Of a stretch of DNA of 64,000 nucleotides, positions 36,301 to 47,429 are shown piece by piece; within the stretch, counting starts at the first letter, position 1, and each line of letters opens with the position of its first letter. Origin of the DNA: Atriophallophorus winterbourni. Its lineage: Eukaryota; Platyhelminthes; Trematoda; Plagiorchiida; Microphallidae. Position numbers and translations under genes: made by a program. Under the pieces are notes generated by a model, which was not told the DNA's origin, made no database searches, and was given only the letters and a program-made list of their open reading frames with translations. Where the stretch lies: assembly GCA_013407085.1 (NCBI GenBank), contig JACCGJ010000277.1, positions 59,656 to 123,655 of the forward strand, written 5' to 3'.

Positions 36301-39300
36301 TTCTCAACCACACAGGAATCATATTTTAACGCCATGATCTACCAAGTAAAAATTTGAATTCATTTGGTTTACTAGTACAATTTTTTTAATTAGGATTAGG
36401 AATGTACGTCCCAAGACATGATCAATAGCTTGTCTGCTTTATAAGTCTCCTTTACAAAGGAATATATATATATATATTCAGTGAACGTAGATAACTAATG
36501 GATAATTCGAATTTCTATGTGTAAATGTGAAATGAAACTTGTTGTACAATGACTAATAATTTATCAAATTATGAGAAGGAAATTCAACGACATGATTCAT
36601 ACAAGCGAACCCTGGACATACGTTTCTCCACAGTGGTTAATCAGTATAAAGCTTCGGCGAAACTCCATGCACTCATGTGTATAAGCTCGAAACATAACGA
36701 CAATTAGATTTAGGAAACGTATTAAGTTTGGTTTTTTATTTATGAGTACTTATTATACTCTAAATTGTGATGGTATTGATAAAAATATGTCTTATACAAT
36801 ATCACATATTCACAGTTAAAAATTTCATTATGCATAAATATAATGAATGAACTATTGCAAAATACCTAATTCAAGTTTTTATTCTAAACGAGCATGAATA
36901 CCGTTTTATCACAGGAAAATGTTGAAATTATCATTTGGAGGATAATTGGAAATTGTTTTCTTTGTAGGTGATTTGTTAAACGGCACAATTCCTGAAAACA
37001 CCGTATCACCACCCGAGGAGTATTACTAGTAAGTCTTTGTATTTGTTTATTGTTGGAAGCACCGTGTGTGAATCATAGTTGGATCAGATTCATCCAACAT
37101 GTTTCCTTCTCACCACAGCAAGCGCGTTTTGAAAATAAGCGGTGGAATCGACCAAATCGGCACACCATCTTGGGAATTGACCTTGTGCTTGCTAGCATGC
37201 TGGATCATCTGCGCTCTTGCCTTGAGCAAGGGTGTCAAATCGCTCGGTAAAGTAAGTTGTATGTGTTTGTTCTCATTGGCTACATTTGTTGAAAGCATAC
37301 ATGTTAACGAGTAAATTGAACAAAAATTTCCTATAATATGTTGACGTACAAAAAAATTATTAAGTAATTGAGAGTGAGTGATCAGTATATGAAATATAGC
37401 CTGTGATATTGATGGTGTAGCAATGGATCAAGTGTCAATTACTTTATTCTGTAGGTATCATATTTTACCGCAATATTCCCATACATCATGCTGACCGTTC
37501 TGCTAATCCGCGGTCTCACACTTCCTGGTGCTGTCGATGGGATCATTTTCTACCTCAATCCCGACTTCTCCCGACTACTTGATCCGCGCGTCTGGGTAGA
37601 GGCAGCAACACAAATATTTTTTTCCCTGAGCTGTTGCAACGGCGGTCTGATTGTCATGTCCAGCTTCAATAAGTTCAAAAACAATTGCTACAGGTGAGCG
37701 ATTTGGTTTAATCTAAGCCTAAATTCGCGCTGTGTTTCATCTTTTCGATGTCTTAATATCACCAGTATCACCGTAAATTTACATGGAATATTATCCTGTT
37801 ATTCGATCATTATATAATTAAATTTTTTCTGAACACAGAGACGCCGTTATTGTGGCCGTTATCAATTGTGCTACATCGATCTTTGCTGGATTTGTGATCT
37901 TTGCGAATTTGGGTTTCATGGCACACGAAAAACAAACAGATGTAGCATCTGTGGCACAGTCCGGTGAGTTATGAAAATCATTCACAAACATAGTTCTTAG
38001 TAATGTATTGTGGTGCTGACATCCCAATCCCTTACACACCACTACCGGTTTCTGACTGTTTGCCGTCATCAGGTGGAGAGAGTAAGAGCAGGTTTAGTGA
38101 GCCCTGAGTAATTAATTGTTCTGAAAGCACAATTTGAATTAATAAGCAACGTTTACTTGTATACCAGCGTGAAAACAGGGTTCTTACAAATAACCTCGAT
38201 GTTCAAATACAGCATCATAAAGTGATTGCAGGCCAAGCGCTCAAGGCGTTTTAAACGACCAACGTGTTACGGTGCTCTCAACCCTTGACTTACACACTAT
38301 TTGAATTAGTAAGATTTTGCGCTATATTTTCATTCGTATTCAAGTTAAAATGTAATGATTGCAAGAATATTTGTACTGATGAAGGCTGATTTGAACACTA
38401 TATTTAGAATGAATTCCCCACAAATGTTGAACGCCTAATTAACCAAGCACTTATGATTTTACATACTTTTATCATCCAGGACCCGGTTTGGCATTCGTTG
38501 TGTACCCAGAAGCGATGACTAAAATGCCGCTCCCTCCGCTTTGGTCCAGTCTTTTCTTCTTCATGATGTGCACACTTGGATTCGGCTCTCAATTTTCGTT
38601 GATGGAATCCGTTCTCTCAGCCTTTGAGGACGAAATAAAACGGTTCGGATATAAGTTGGTTGGGAAATACCAAATAGCTTTCCGGTGAGCTACTGCATTT
38701 GTGACTGAGTTCAATGGTTGAATATATTTGTGCGCCCAGTGTAATTGTTACCTTTTGTCACTGGCTAATTAAACTTCAAAAGGAGGCACTTAACCACATC
38801 TAAAAATCATTGTTACTCCCATCTGTGAAATGTGCCACATAAACTTTAATGAGTTGTGTATATCCGAGAGTATTGAAATTAAATATTTACATAAATAGCA
38901 CGAACTTCATTGATTGGGCGACAGATATTCAGAATAAGCCTACCAAGAGAAATGCCTATTGAACTGTCGACAAACCCAGTCTAACAAAATGATGCCCAGT
39001 AAATCGTTGGCAACCAAACATCGAGTATTCCGATTCTAATGTTGGATTGTGGTGCATTTAGTGCGGTTAACGTCTTTGATTCAAACAAACACAAGAAAGC
39101 TTTGACTACTTTATCATTCGATGTGTGGCACGTTTACGTTATATGCATTTGGTTTATTAAAATAAAAAAAATTAAACGCATATTATTATTTCCGGTTTTG
39201 GATTATGGAGGAAGGTCAGGTTCCTGTGACGAAAACACGGACAAATTAAGAACCACGAAAGATGATAAATCTCATTGTGTTCCGTCTTGTCCATATGGTA

Positions 39301-42300
39301 TAACATAACCTGATAATTGCATGGATGTGCTATATTACAGTATTCCTATGCTGTTTGGCTAACACCGTGCTAAATTGATTTATCGCCGGCAGTGGGCTGC
39401 ACGCTGGAGTCTCACTACCATTTCCATTCCCATTTCCTTTCTCATGACTGCTTAGGCCTGGGCAACCTGATTGTATCTTTGCCCACGTGCAGTATATGAT
39501 TGTACGGCACTTTGCTCCGGTCAGGCTTGCGCTTTCATACATACGTATATGATAATAGAGCACTATCAAGAAATATTCTAAACAAATATGTTTCATTTAG
39601 CATTTGAAGTTGATTGTGAATTCACTGAAATAGTTTATTGTTTAAACTCTTGAATAGTTCTTCGATCCATACAACTACTAATGGCTTTTGAAAACACTTC
39701 AGTTTTATAAACAAAGTTATACTTGAATGCCAACGTTACATAGGGTTCGCACAACGAACCACGTTAGTGATGTTTAAGTGCGGGAAATGTGAGCAACACA
39801 TTATTTCAGTATTATATTGTTTGCATTATTTATCCGATCGCATGCATCTCATGCGGGCTTCATTATTCCACCCTAATTCAATGTTTATACAATCGGTCAT
39901 TATTACAATTTATTCCGGGTGATATCATTTCTATTTAATCAACCTACAACATAAAGTTAACGTTACCTTGCAGCATTACCGTCTGCACTGTATGCTATTT
40001 ACTCGGAATTCCCATGGTTTGCAATGGCGGATATTACCTGCTTTATCTGGTTGATAACACTCTGTCTGGTTATCCGTTACTAATTATTGCTGTTGTGGAA
40101 ACGTTGGTAATTTCCTATGTCTATGGTGAGTGAATTGTGTATAGTGTCTATTCCGAAATTGATTGTAGCTCATATCATAGTTGAAAACACGAGATAGACT
40201 AAGCAGTGGCACGTTGATATACACTTTAGTAGAACTTATTCTGCCTTGGTGTCAGATTAGTATTCTTTTGTGAACTATGCTTCAATCAATTGATAATATT
40301 TTCATCTCAGAATGGTAGGATGCATGAAACTACATGGGCAGTTGCTTGACCAACTTATGGACTTATTTGCTCCATGGTGTTTTTTTAATCACGCTTTGAG
40401 ATCTCGTGAATGACATTCAATAATCTGCATTTACATGTATTTTCATCACACTCATCTCACGGTCGGTTTCGTGCTGATTGCCCTCATCAGGTTGTGACAG
40501 TACTCTCCGCATCCGCAAACATTGAAGTGGTGGAAGTCAAACTTGGTTTCAAACTATGTCGAATGTATATATAATTTTGAACATCGCGCGCAGGGGACTT
40601 TCATTCCACGTTTACGGAAAGCATGTCCTACAGTCCTAGGTGCATGCAGCATGGGTGTAGAATCCATCAAGCTTTAATGATATCGTCCTATCTGCGTTTC
40701 GTACGATGATCCTCGTGATGCTTCATTCATTATCTAAAATCTTTGAATGCGAATTCGTCTTGTGACTCATATTTAAGCCGTATTGCGAAGATTATTTACT
40801 TATTTGAAAGCAAGTCAGGATTCGATGGCGATTTTTCGAATTCAGCAGTTTCTTTAGTAACAGCGATTCCATCAGAGAAACGCTTATGTTTAAGGTGTGC
40901 GCACATAATTTTGTTTGTAAAAAAATATACCCTAATGTTCTGTTCTTTGAATATAATTAATTATTCAGAAAAATAATTTCTTTCTCAACAAATTTATCAT
41001 TAAAATGCAGAATCTTGTAAAATGGTATAGTGACAAATTTTCCATCGTAATGATAAATAGGGTTTAAGAGAAAAGAAAAATGGAGCCGGATATAGTTTTA
41101 AATATGAATTGCAAAATAATATGACGGTTTTAATTTTCCAATGTATTTTACATTTTCAATCACAGGAGTGAAAAACTTCTGCCGGGACATATACCTTATG
41201 ATACGGGCTACACCAAATTGGTTCTGGCGTATCTGCTGGATGTTTGTGACGCCAACTTTGAGTTGTGCGCTTGTACTTTTCCTCCTCATCGCTGGTGAGG
41301 AAATTACGTTGGAAAAGTACAGATATCCAGCATGGGCTGTCATCTTTGGCAACCTGATGGCAGTTTTCCCAATAAGCCTCATTCCGATTTGGTTTTTGTA
41401 CAAATACTGTCGTGAAGGAGGCTTCATTGTGAGTTTGTAACTAATAGAGAATTCTTCGTATTGTTATTATACTTGCTTCCGAAATGGATAACTTACCTAT
41501 TTTTTCATTAACCTTTTATAGCTCCTTCGCGAGCTGTTGAAGCCCGTTGTTGCCTGGGGCCCGCGTGATCACGAACACCGAGAAGAGTTCTTGATGGTCA
41601 TTCGGTCTGAGGAATCACTGAAGATGAGCAAACGGAACAATTCCAGTATGGGAACTCTATCCCATGCAATGCTCAATGGTGCTCAGACACAAATGACTCA
41701 TGGCCTGTGTGGGTCCGTCATAAGTGGTATTACTCTCCCGGAAGAACCTAAGTTCTTCCAGAGTAAACTAAGTGTGGCGGAGAAACTCACGCAGGTCCAC
41801 ACGAAGGAGGTTCTGAAACGGGCCGCCAGCAACAAGGACTTCGAATCGCTCGATGCCCTTGGAATTATAAGTGCCAGCCAGACGGTAAGCAAACAATGTT
41901 ATTGATTAGAATGGTTTTGCTCATTAGGAAAGCTTTTTTTCAAAACGAAATGTTACACTGCGTCTGGTATGCATTATCGTTATGCATTTTACTTTGTTCT
42001 ATCCATGTGAACCTGACAAGTCACTCTTTCTACCATTTCTACTCTTTAGTTTTCAGTCGCAAAATTTCACGTCATTCATTTTCCAAATATGTTACAACAA
42101 TTTAAATTTAAATAAAATTTTATGCACGTTAGGTGCATCGAATCTTTCCGCATGTTGATTGTATGACGTTAATGCAATTAACGCAATATGATAATATGAT
42201 TCAACGGGCTGTTCACTTAGTGATGACATTTGATGATATCATTGTGCAGATAATGAGCCTTGATTAGATTATTGTGCAGTTGGTATGAAATATGATGATG

Positions 42301-43581
42301 ATGATGATGTTGATGAGCGTAAAATCAGTGTGGAAGTGCGATGTGCATTAGCGATGAGTGTTAATCACAAGCTTTCGAATGATACGCAGAGCTCCACTCA
42401 CCGGCATAACACATGAGGAAGAAGCGCCGAATAGTTCGACAACGACAATTGAGAACAGGCAATATTTCGGGTTTCGGAAGTATTGCAGTTCGAGGGACAA
42501 CATCTTCGGACGATATGCAATTCATCAATGTCGATCAAACGTGCAGTACGTGGCGAGGGATTGCAATGTACCGGCTGGGAACATCTTCGGACGATATGCA
42601 ATTCATCAATGTCGATCAAACGTGCACTACGTGGCGAGGGATTGCAATGTACCGGCTGCAACGAATTCCACTGACAAATCAGATCCAAGTAACAACCGGG
42701 ACAGACACGTTTGAGGAACAGTGCTGTGATTGTTTGTTTTCCCTATATAATATAAGCGTGTTTTGTTATTTGTCTTGTGCCTAATAAAGACGTCTGGCCG
42801 ATCAGCTTCTCTTGTTTTGTGGGATTCGTGTGATGAGCAAAATTAGCATGGGACTGGTTAAACTCAGGGATGAATCGAGAGAGAATCGATTTAGGTGCGT
42901 GCAACGCGGGAGTTAACGTGGTTAATGGTTGATGGATAAAATGGAACTGTGATAATTTGCAACATGTTCGCCGCCTGACACTTGTTGACCTTAAATGACC
43001 TGACAGAATCATCGGCCACTCTCTACCTCACAAGCTACACCAATATTCAGGAGGGTTATATGAATACTCATATGAATAATAATGATAAAATGCGGAATAT
43101 CAGAAGAAAATCCTGCTGTCAAACGAGACTCGAAGGTTTTATCCACGCATATCGCAAAATTTGATGCATATATGATCCCGCGACGCCGCCTGACATTAAC
43201 AATATTTTTATCAGTTGTGTTAATGCCAGGACACAGAGTTTATTTCACCCATTCGTTATACGATATTACTGTGTATGTGCTAATGAATTTGACCGTATGC
43301 AAACAGTCGGATACAAATTATATTATCATTAGCAGATTTGTTCATAATTCAAAGAACATGTTACTCATGAGTAGTCAAAATGCAAACGGAATAATTTCGT
43401 TCAACAGCTAGTAGCATTTTCGCTGTAGCCTATCAGAATTCACGAAATCACCCGTGTTTAATAGATTTAAAATTCAAATAACATACATCTTTTTCTATAG
43501 GCACTTGCGAATGCTGCAGCAAGCTCCATCATGATGTATGCAATGAATCAAAGTAACCACCAAGCGAACAACCCGAAGTAA
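33391..43581 (+). CDS. SLC6 Na+/Cl- dependent amino-acid (glycine-like) transporter, 13 exons
   Basis: Plasma-membrane symporter moving an amino-acid-type substrate with Na+ and Cl-. Exons: 33391-33486, 33668-33809, 35181-35312, 36036-36197, 36968-37028, 37119-37251, 37455-37693, 37839-37963, 38480-38684, 39974-40125, 41166-41428, 41522-41884, 43501-43581. All introns are GT-AG and phases agree, giving 2154 bp and 717 residues. TM1 has [14 protein letters not shown] (residues 59-72). Gly63 sits where monoamine carriers have Asp, so an amino acid is the likely substrate. Extracellular loop 2 has the Cys164/Cys173 pair nine residues apart and sequons at Asn165 and Asn182. TM6 reads [10 protein letters not shown] (297-306), and [11 protein letters not shown] follows as in glycine transporters. 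TM7 has NCATS (331-335). Exons 12-13 form a long cytosolic tail of about 147 residues. Start is the first in-frame ATG; see 32749. Closest by eye to GlyT/proline carriers; substrate unproven. Confidence 0.93.
34694..35135 (+). mobile_element. internally deleted RTE copy in SLC6 intron 2
   Basis: At 34703-34758 the plus strand encodes [19 protein letters not shown], matching residues 604-622 of the intact RTE ORF at 57834-61103. At about 34760-34766 it jumps straight to the codons for VTLQDMS (residues 1065-1071), then continues through the RTE 3' UTR to a TGATGATGATGA tail at 35113-35124. So about 440 codons are missing between the two joined parts. The copy lies in sense with SLC6, within the 1.4-kb intron 2, and ends about 45 bp before exon 3. 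Confidence 0.8.
35390..35720 (-). mobile_element. RTE 3' UTR fragment in SLC6 intron 3
   Basis: Shares blocks with the 3' region of the intact RTE (for example ggtagcacgtaccaagcgctt at 35422 against ggtagcacgtaccgaatgctt at 57562, and the gggatgaggtgcct block at 35530). Orientation is minus, like the intact element. It is 5'-truncated and diverged. Confidence 0.65.
36460..36478. repeat. (TA)n microsatellite in SLC6 intron 4
   Basis: An AT dinucleotide run of about 16 bp (tatatatatatatatatt). Confidence 0.8.
38037..38080 (-). ncRNA. hammerhead ribozyme in SLC6 intron 8, core conserved (family A copy 5)
   Basis: On the minus strand CTGATGA is at 38066-38072, GAAA at 38049-38052, stem III AC(CG)GT at 38044-38049, and the cleavage base A at 38043 (GTA is an allowed triplet). 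Stem I pairs CCAC (38073-38076) with GTGG (38039-38042). Stem II (CGGC/GTCA, loop AAACA) has one A-C mismatch at its base, which may weaken it. All invariant core bases are present, so residual activity is possible. It is antisense to SLC6, so the SLC6 pre-mRNA itself would not fold this ribozyme. Confidence 0.7.
38100..38290 (-). repeat. hairpin half of ribozyme-bearing repeat copy 5
   Basis: Read on the minus strand this matches 29590-29760: agcaccgtaacac, then gctgtatttgaacatcgaggtt followed by a tacaag block. It lies upstream of the hammerhead at 38037-38080, giving the same order as copies 1 and 4. Only one arm of the hairpin is clearly kept. Confidence 0.6.
39738..39802 (+). repeat. fragment of the ribozyme-repeat hairpin
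   Basis: catagggttcgcacaacgaa and gatgtttaagtgcgggaaatgtgagcaac correspond to the outer part of the 29465-29714 hairpin. Located in SLC6 intron 9. Confidence 0.5.
40456..40500 (-). ncRNA. decayed hammerhead in SLC6 intron 10 (family A copy 6)
   Basis: Minus strand: CTGATGA at 40484-40490, stem II GGGC-AATCA-GCAC (one mismatch), GAAA at 40467-40470, then CCGACC in place of CCGGTC. Loss of the G-T before the cleavage base removes the A15.1-U16.1 pair, so this copy is probably dead. Confidence 0.6.
42111..42116 (+). terminator. candidate alternative poly(A) signal after SLC6 exon 12
   Basis: AATAAA 227 bp beyond the exon 12 donor. If exon 12 is not spliced, the frame reads VSKQCY and stops at 41905, giving a shorter alternative tail; this signal could then end the message. 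The same stop context and AATAAA are kept in the duplicated copy (53742-53747). Purely positional evidence. Confidence 0.3.
42290..42830 (+). repeat. microsatellite, 81-bp tandem duplication and LTR-like sequence in intron 12
   Basis: A (ATG)n run lies at 42294-42312. Two copies of an 81-bp unit beginning aacatcttcggacgatatgc occupy 42499-42660 with one base difference near cgtgcagtacg/cgtgcactacg. Downstream, cctatataatataagcg (42741) is followed by cctaataaag (42780), a TATA-box then poly(A)-signal order like that in LTRs. I could not find matching LTR ends, so the LTR reading is only a suggestion. Confidence 0.5.
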
Positions 43582-43592
43582 AATCACAGGAA

Positions 43593-44200
43593 ATATTCGA
43601 GACGCCAAGGTTTGCACTTGCGGGCAACGACGACACCGAATCCCAACTATCAGATTCCGATACAACTCGGAATATTTCCAAAATTTGACGTCTTCATCGA
43701 TTCGCACATGCTCAATTCACGCAATTTCGTTGCCTTTACATCCAACTGTTCTCATGATACCCGCCTCACACACGAAACCTTTTGTATTGGATTTTGGTTT
43801 TTATCGATTCGTCAGTTAGCTTGTGACGTTTTGTATCGTGTAGCCTCGAACACTTTGTATTTTGGTGTTGAACGTGTATCGTTAGATTCACCACACTATC
43901 ATTTTAGTGAATGTGCCCATATGCATTGTGTTTTCGCGTTTCCTGAGTAAATGATTTTGTTAAACGTATTTTCTTATCTTATTCGCTTATCTGCTTGCAC
44001 CAGTACAGAAAGTTATAATTAGCTTCAGTTATGGGAACAAAAAGCATGAAGTGAATACAGTATTTTTTAAATCTGCCGTTAGTAGTAGTATTGTGTCCGA
44101 TATGGCGATCGAAATGATCATTTCACTCATATGGAATTACATTGCGCCCAATCACGATTGTTAGACAAGCAAGACACATGATGCGGAAACGCATAAATCA
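43593..44200 (+). repeat. repeat shared with the 48-kb foldback, directly after the SLC6 stop
   Basis: Starts 12 bp after the SLC6 stop codon with caaggtttgcacttgcgggc and matches 48420-48990 in the same orientation, and 47430-47780 inverted. Shared blocks include attcaccacactatcatttt, gtgcccatatgcattgtgttttc, and ggcgatcgaaatgatc. The SLC6 3' UTR is therefore probably made largely of this element. Its minus strand has a coding-like stretch (see the finding on conserved peptide). Confidence 0.8.
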
Positions 44201-44626
44201 TTGATCTAACACCTATACTTTAAAGCGAACAACTATTTCAAAATGACGCCGCAACAATGAAACAAAAAGGTTGATCTACGGTACCATTTCGGACATGATT
44301 ATCATAAAATCAATCATTAGACATTGGAAGTGCAAATGTTAGCATTTATTGAGAGAAATTCCATCCCGCATATATTTACACGCATACTTGGTTCCACCTT
44401 CAGCGCTTCGTTGCACACAGAACTCCGACAAAATTTCTCCACCGAAGACTCACCGGTTACTCTGTTGGTGCCAACCTATGATTGCTTATTGGACACAATT
44501 ACGTGAAGTTATCTTTTCTTCCATTGTGTTTCACGTAATCTTGGTCTTGTTGATGGTTCTGGAACATTTTGGGTGGCATAGACATTCCAACGTTAGATTC
44601 GGCAAACTCGTCAGAGTTCCACAGCA

Positions 44627-45626
44627 NNNNNNNNNNNNNNNNNNNNNNNNNNNNNNNNNNNNNNNNNNNNNNNNNNNNNNNNNNNNNNNNNNNNNNNNNN
44701 NNNNNNNNNNNNNNNNNNNNNNNNNNNNNNNNNNNNNNNNNNNNNNNNNNNNNNNNNNNNNNNNNNNNNNNNNNNNNNNNNNNNNNNNNNNNNNNNNNNN
44801 NNNNNNNNNNNNNNNNNNNNNNNNNNNNNNNNNNNNNNNNNNNNNNNNNNNNNNNNNNNNNNNNNNNNNNNNNNNNNNNNNNNNNNNNNNNNNNNNNNNN
44901 NNNNNNNNNNNNNNNNNNNNNNNNNNNNNNNNNNNNNNNNNNNNNNNNNNNNNNNNNNNNNNNNNNNNNNNNNNNNNNNNNNNNNNNNNNNNNNNNNNNN
45001 NNNNNNNNNNNNNNNNNNNNNNNNNNNNNNNNNNNNNNNNNNNNNNNNNNNNNNNNNNNNNNNNNNNNNNNNNNNNNNNNNNNNNNNNNNNNNNNNNNNN
45101 NNNNNNNNNNNNNNNNNNNNNNNNNNNNNNNNNNNNNNNNNNNNNNNNNNNNNNNNNNNNNNNNNNNNNNNNNNNNNNNNNNNNNNNNNNNNNNNNNNNN
45201 NNNNNNNNNNNNNNNNNNNNNNNNNNNNNNNNNNNNNNNNNNNNNNNNNNNNNNNNNNNNNNNNNNNNNNNNNNNNNNNNNNNNNNNNNNNNNNNNNNNN
45301 NNNNNNNNNNNNNNNNNNNNNNNNNNNNNNNNNNNNNNNNNNNNNNNNNNNNNNNNNNNNNNNNNNNNNNNNNNNNNNNNNNNNNNNNNNNNNNNNNNNN
45401 NNNNNNNNNNNNNNNNNNNNNNNNNNNNNNNNNNNNNNNNNNNNNNNNNNNNNNNNNNNNNNNNNNNNNNNNNNNNNNNNNNNNNNNNNNNNNNNNNNNN
45501 NNNNNNNNNNNNNNNNNNNNNNNNNNNNNNNNNNNNNNNNNNNNNNNNNNNNNNNNNNNNNNNNNNNNNNNNNNNNNNNNNNNNNNNNNNNNNNNNNNNN
45601 NNNNNNNNNNNNNNNNNNNNNNNNNN
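44627..45626. other. assembly gap
   Basis: Exactly 1000 N; probably a scaffold gap of arbitrary size. Apparent long frames across it are artefacts. Confidence 0.99.
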
Positions 45627-46011
45627 TGAGAGACTACTCAGCCAATATGACCATTAAAATTCTTCATGCTGAGTGTGTTTTCCTGGGTCCGAAACTACCG
45701 CTGATTGAAATAGTTCATGAAAGTTAGTGGAGGATTAATGTCGTAAAACCTAATGTACAATTATTTTTATTATTGTTGCCGAAAGTTTACGCATGTTAAC
45801 CTTCAAAACTGGCGAATCAGCATACCCAAAATGACGAGCTTAGCCACGTTTCAATGGAAACGTATCACGGCACGCAAATGGCCATCTTGATGACTCACTT
45901 TTCTCGTTCACAGTTTCCGTATAGTATACGTTATGGACTGAAAGGTTGAAACATTCAGCTAAAACCATGAACATTTTTACATGTGTTATTATATCATTGT
46001 TCCGTCGTATG

Positions 46012-46375
46012 TCCTCTGTGAACTACTGAAGCGAGTTGTTGCATGCAGTTCACGAGAACACACTAATCATGAAGAATTTCTAATAGTCACCCGCGTCCAA
46101 TGGTCGCTTAAGTGGAGCAAACGCAAAACGTCCTGTGTGTGATCATCATCTAATTCCAAGTTCAACGGAATTCAGATCAAAATGACTTATGTCCTGTGTG
46201 GGTCTGTAATCAGTAGACCAAATCTGTCGAAAGAACCCACGTTTTTTTAGAGTGAAATGAGCGTGGCAGATAAACGTACACAGACACACACACTATAGAC
46301 GTTCTACAGCACGCTGCCAGAAACAATGTGTTCGAATCGCGGAATGCTCTCGGCACCATAAGTGTTGGCGAGCTT
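46012..46375 (+). pseudogene. degenerate copy of SLC6 exon 12
   Basis: About 364 bp aligning to exon 12 (41522-41884, 363 bp). The opening cctctgtgaactactgaagc matches ctccttcgcgagctgttgaag, the middle tatgtcctgtgtgggtctgt matches catggcctgtgtgggtccgt, and it ends in a donor-like GTAAGC (46376). Stops and frameshifts interrupt the frame in several places. A neighbouring exon 11 copy was not seen between the gap and this point. It is an old duplicate. Confidence 0.8.
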
Positions 46376-47429
46376 GTAAGCAAATATTCGCTTCAATGAA
46401 ATGCTTCTATATCCCAGTGAACCTATATTTCCAATGAAAGTTTGGTATTCGTGAGCCGTGCATCATTAGATTCGAATTTCTCGGCACTACCAACGTGTAC
46501 CCTCCACTGATTGGTTATGCTGCATCGTAGCCATACTAGTCTCACTCACAGTCTGAAGGTACGGCTATTCCTAATTTTCAAATACAATTGCTCAGCAAGC
46601 ATTGAAAATGAATTTCGCAAGAGAAGATGCAATAATCATCCAAGAAACACTTACTGCTCTTTTTCTGTATTATATGTCATCAGTCATACGTTTACGAATT
46701 AATCTTAATTGTCTTTACGATGAAAAATTCGATAATGCATCGAATTTCGGAATAACGTTGATCTGCATCAGGAAATCATCTTGGGGAAACCAGATTTCGC
46801 AATGCTTTGTTCGAAACTTTTATCCGTTTATTCAAAGATGATTTGTCGATAAAAAAGCGTCAAAACCCACAAAAATTACATTTGTTCGGAAGTTACAATT
46901 ATAAGAACTATTGTTACGGATTATTAACAAACACAAAGACATACTTGTTCGAGCGATTCTTCTAAAACATCGAGTGTAGCAGATAGTAAAACGTGGGTAG
47001 TTGAACTGTTCAACAACTGCACAAAGTGGACACTAAATGCAGAAGAAGTTCAAGCTGCAATGCTTTTGACAGATTTTTAATGTGTGGCCGGAAAGTTGTG
47101 TTATCACAGGAGATGAAACAAGTCTGCTAAGTTGGGATTTTTTATAAAATAAACTCCTAATGAAAATTAGTGATCTTCGTTCTTTTTGTTTTGGGCTTTG
47201 CACAGTTTCAGAATTCTGAAACGGATTTCATGTGGATGATTATAAAGTGCCAATGACGATGTCAGTTGCAATGCGTTGTGCGATTTCCATTAACTGAACA
47301 TGTTTTTTTCAACTACGGTATAGGGATTATGTTAAAATCAACATGCTGATTATTTCTATATTGCTCTTCAAAATATAATTTTCGTTCTCTACCGGTAACG
47401 GGTAAGCTAATGCGGATAGAGAATGAGTT

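Noticed and set aside
44349..45657. Long open frames of 362-426 codons across the gap
   Set aside because: They consist almost entirely of N positions.
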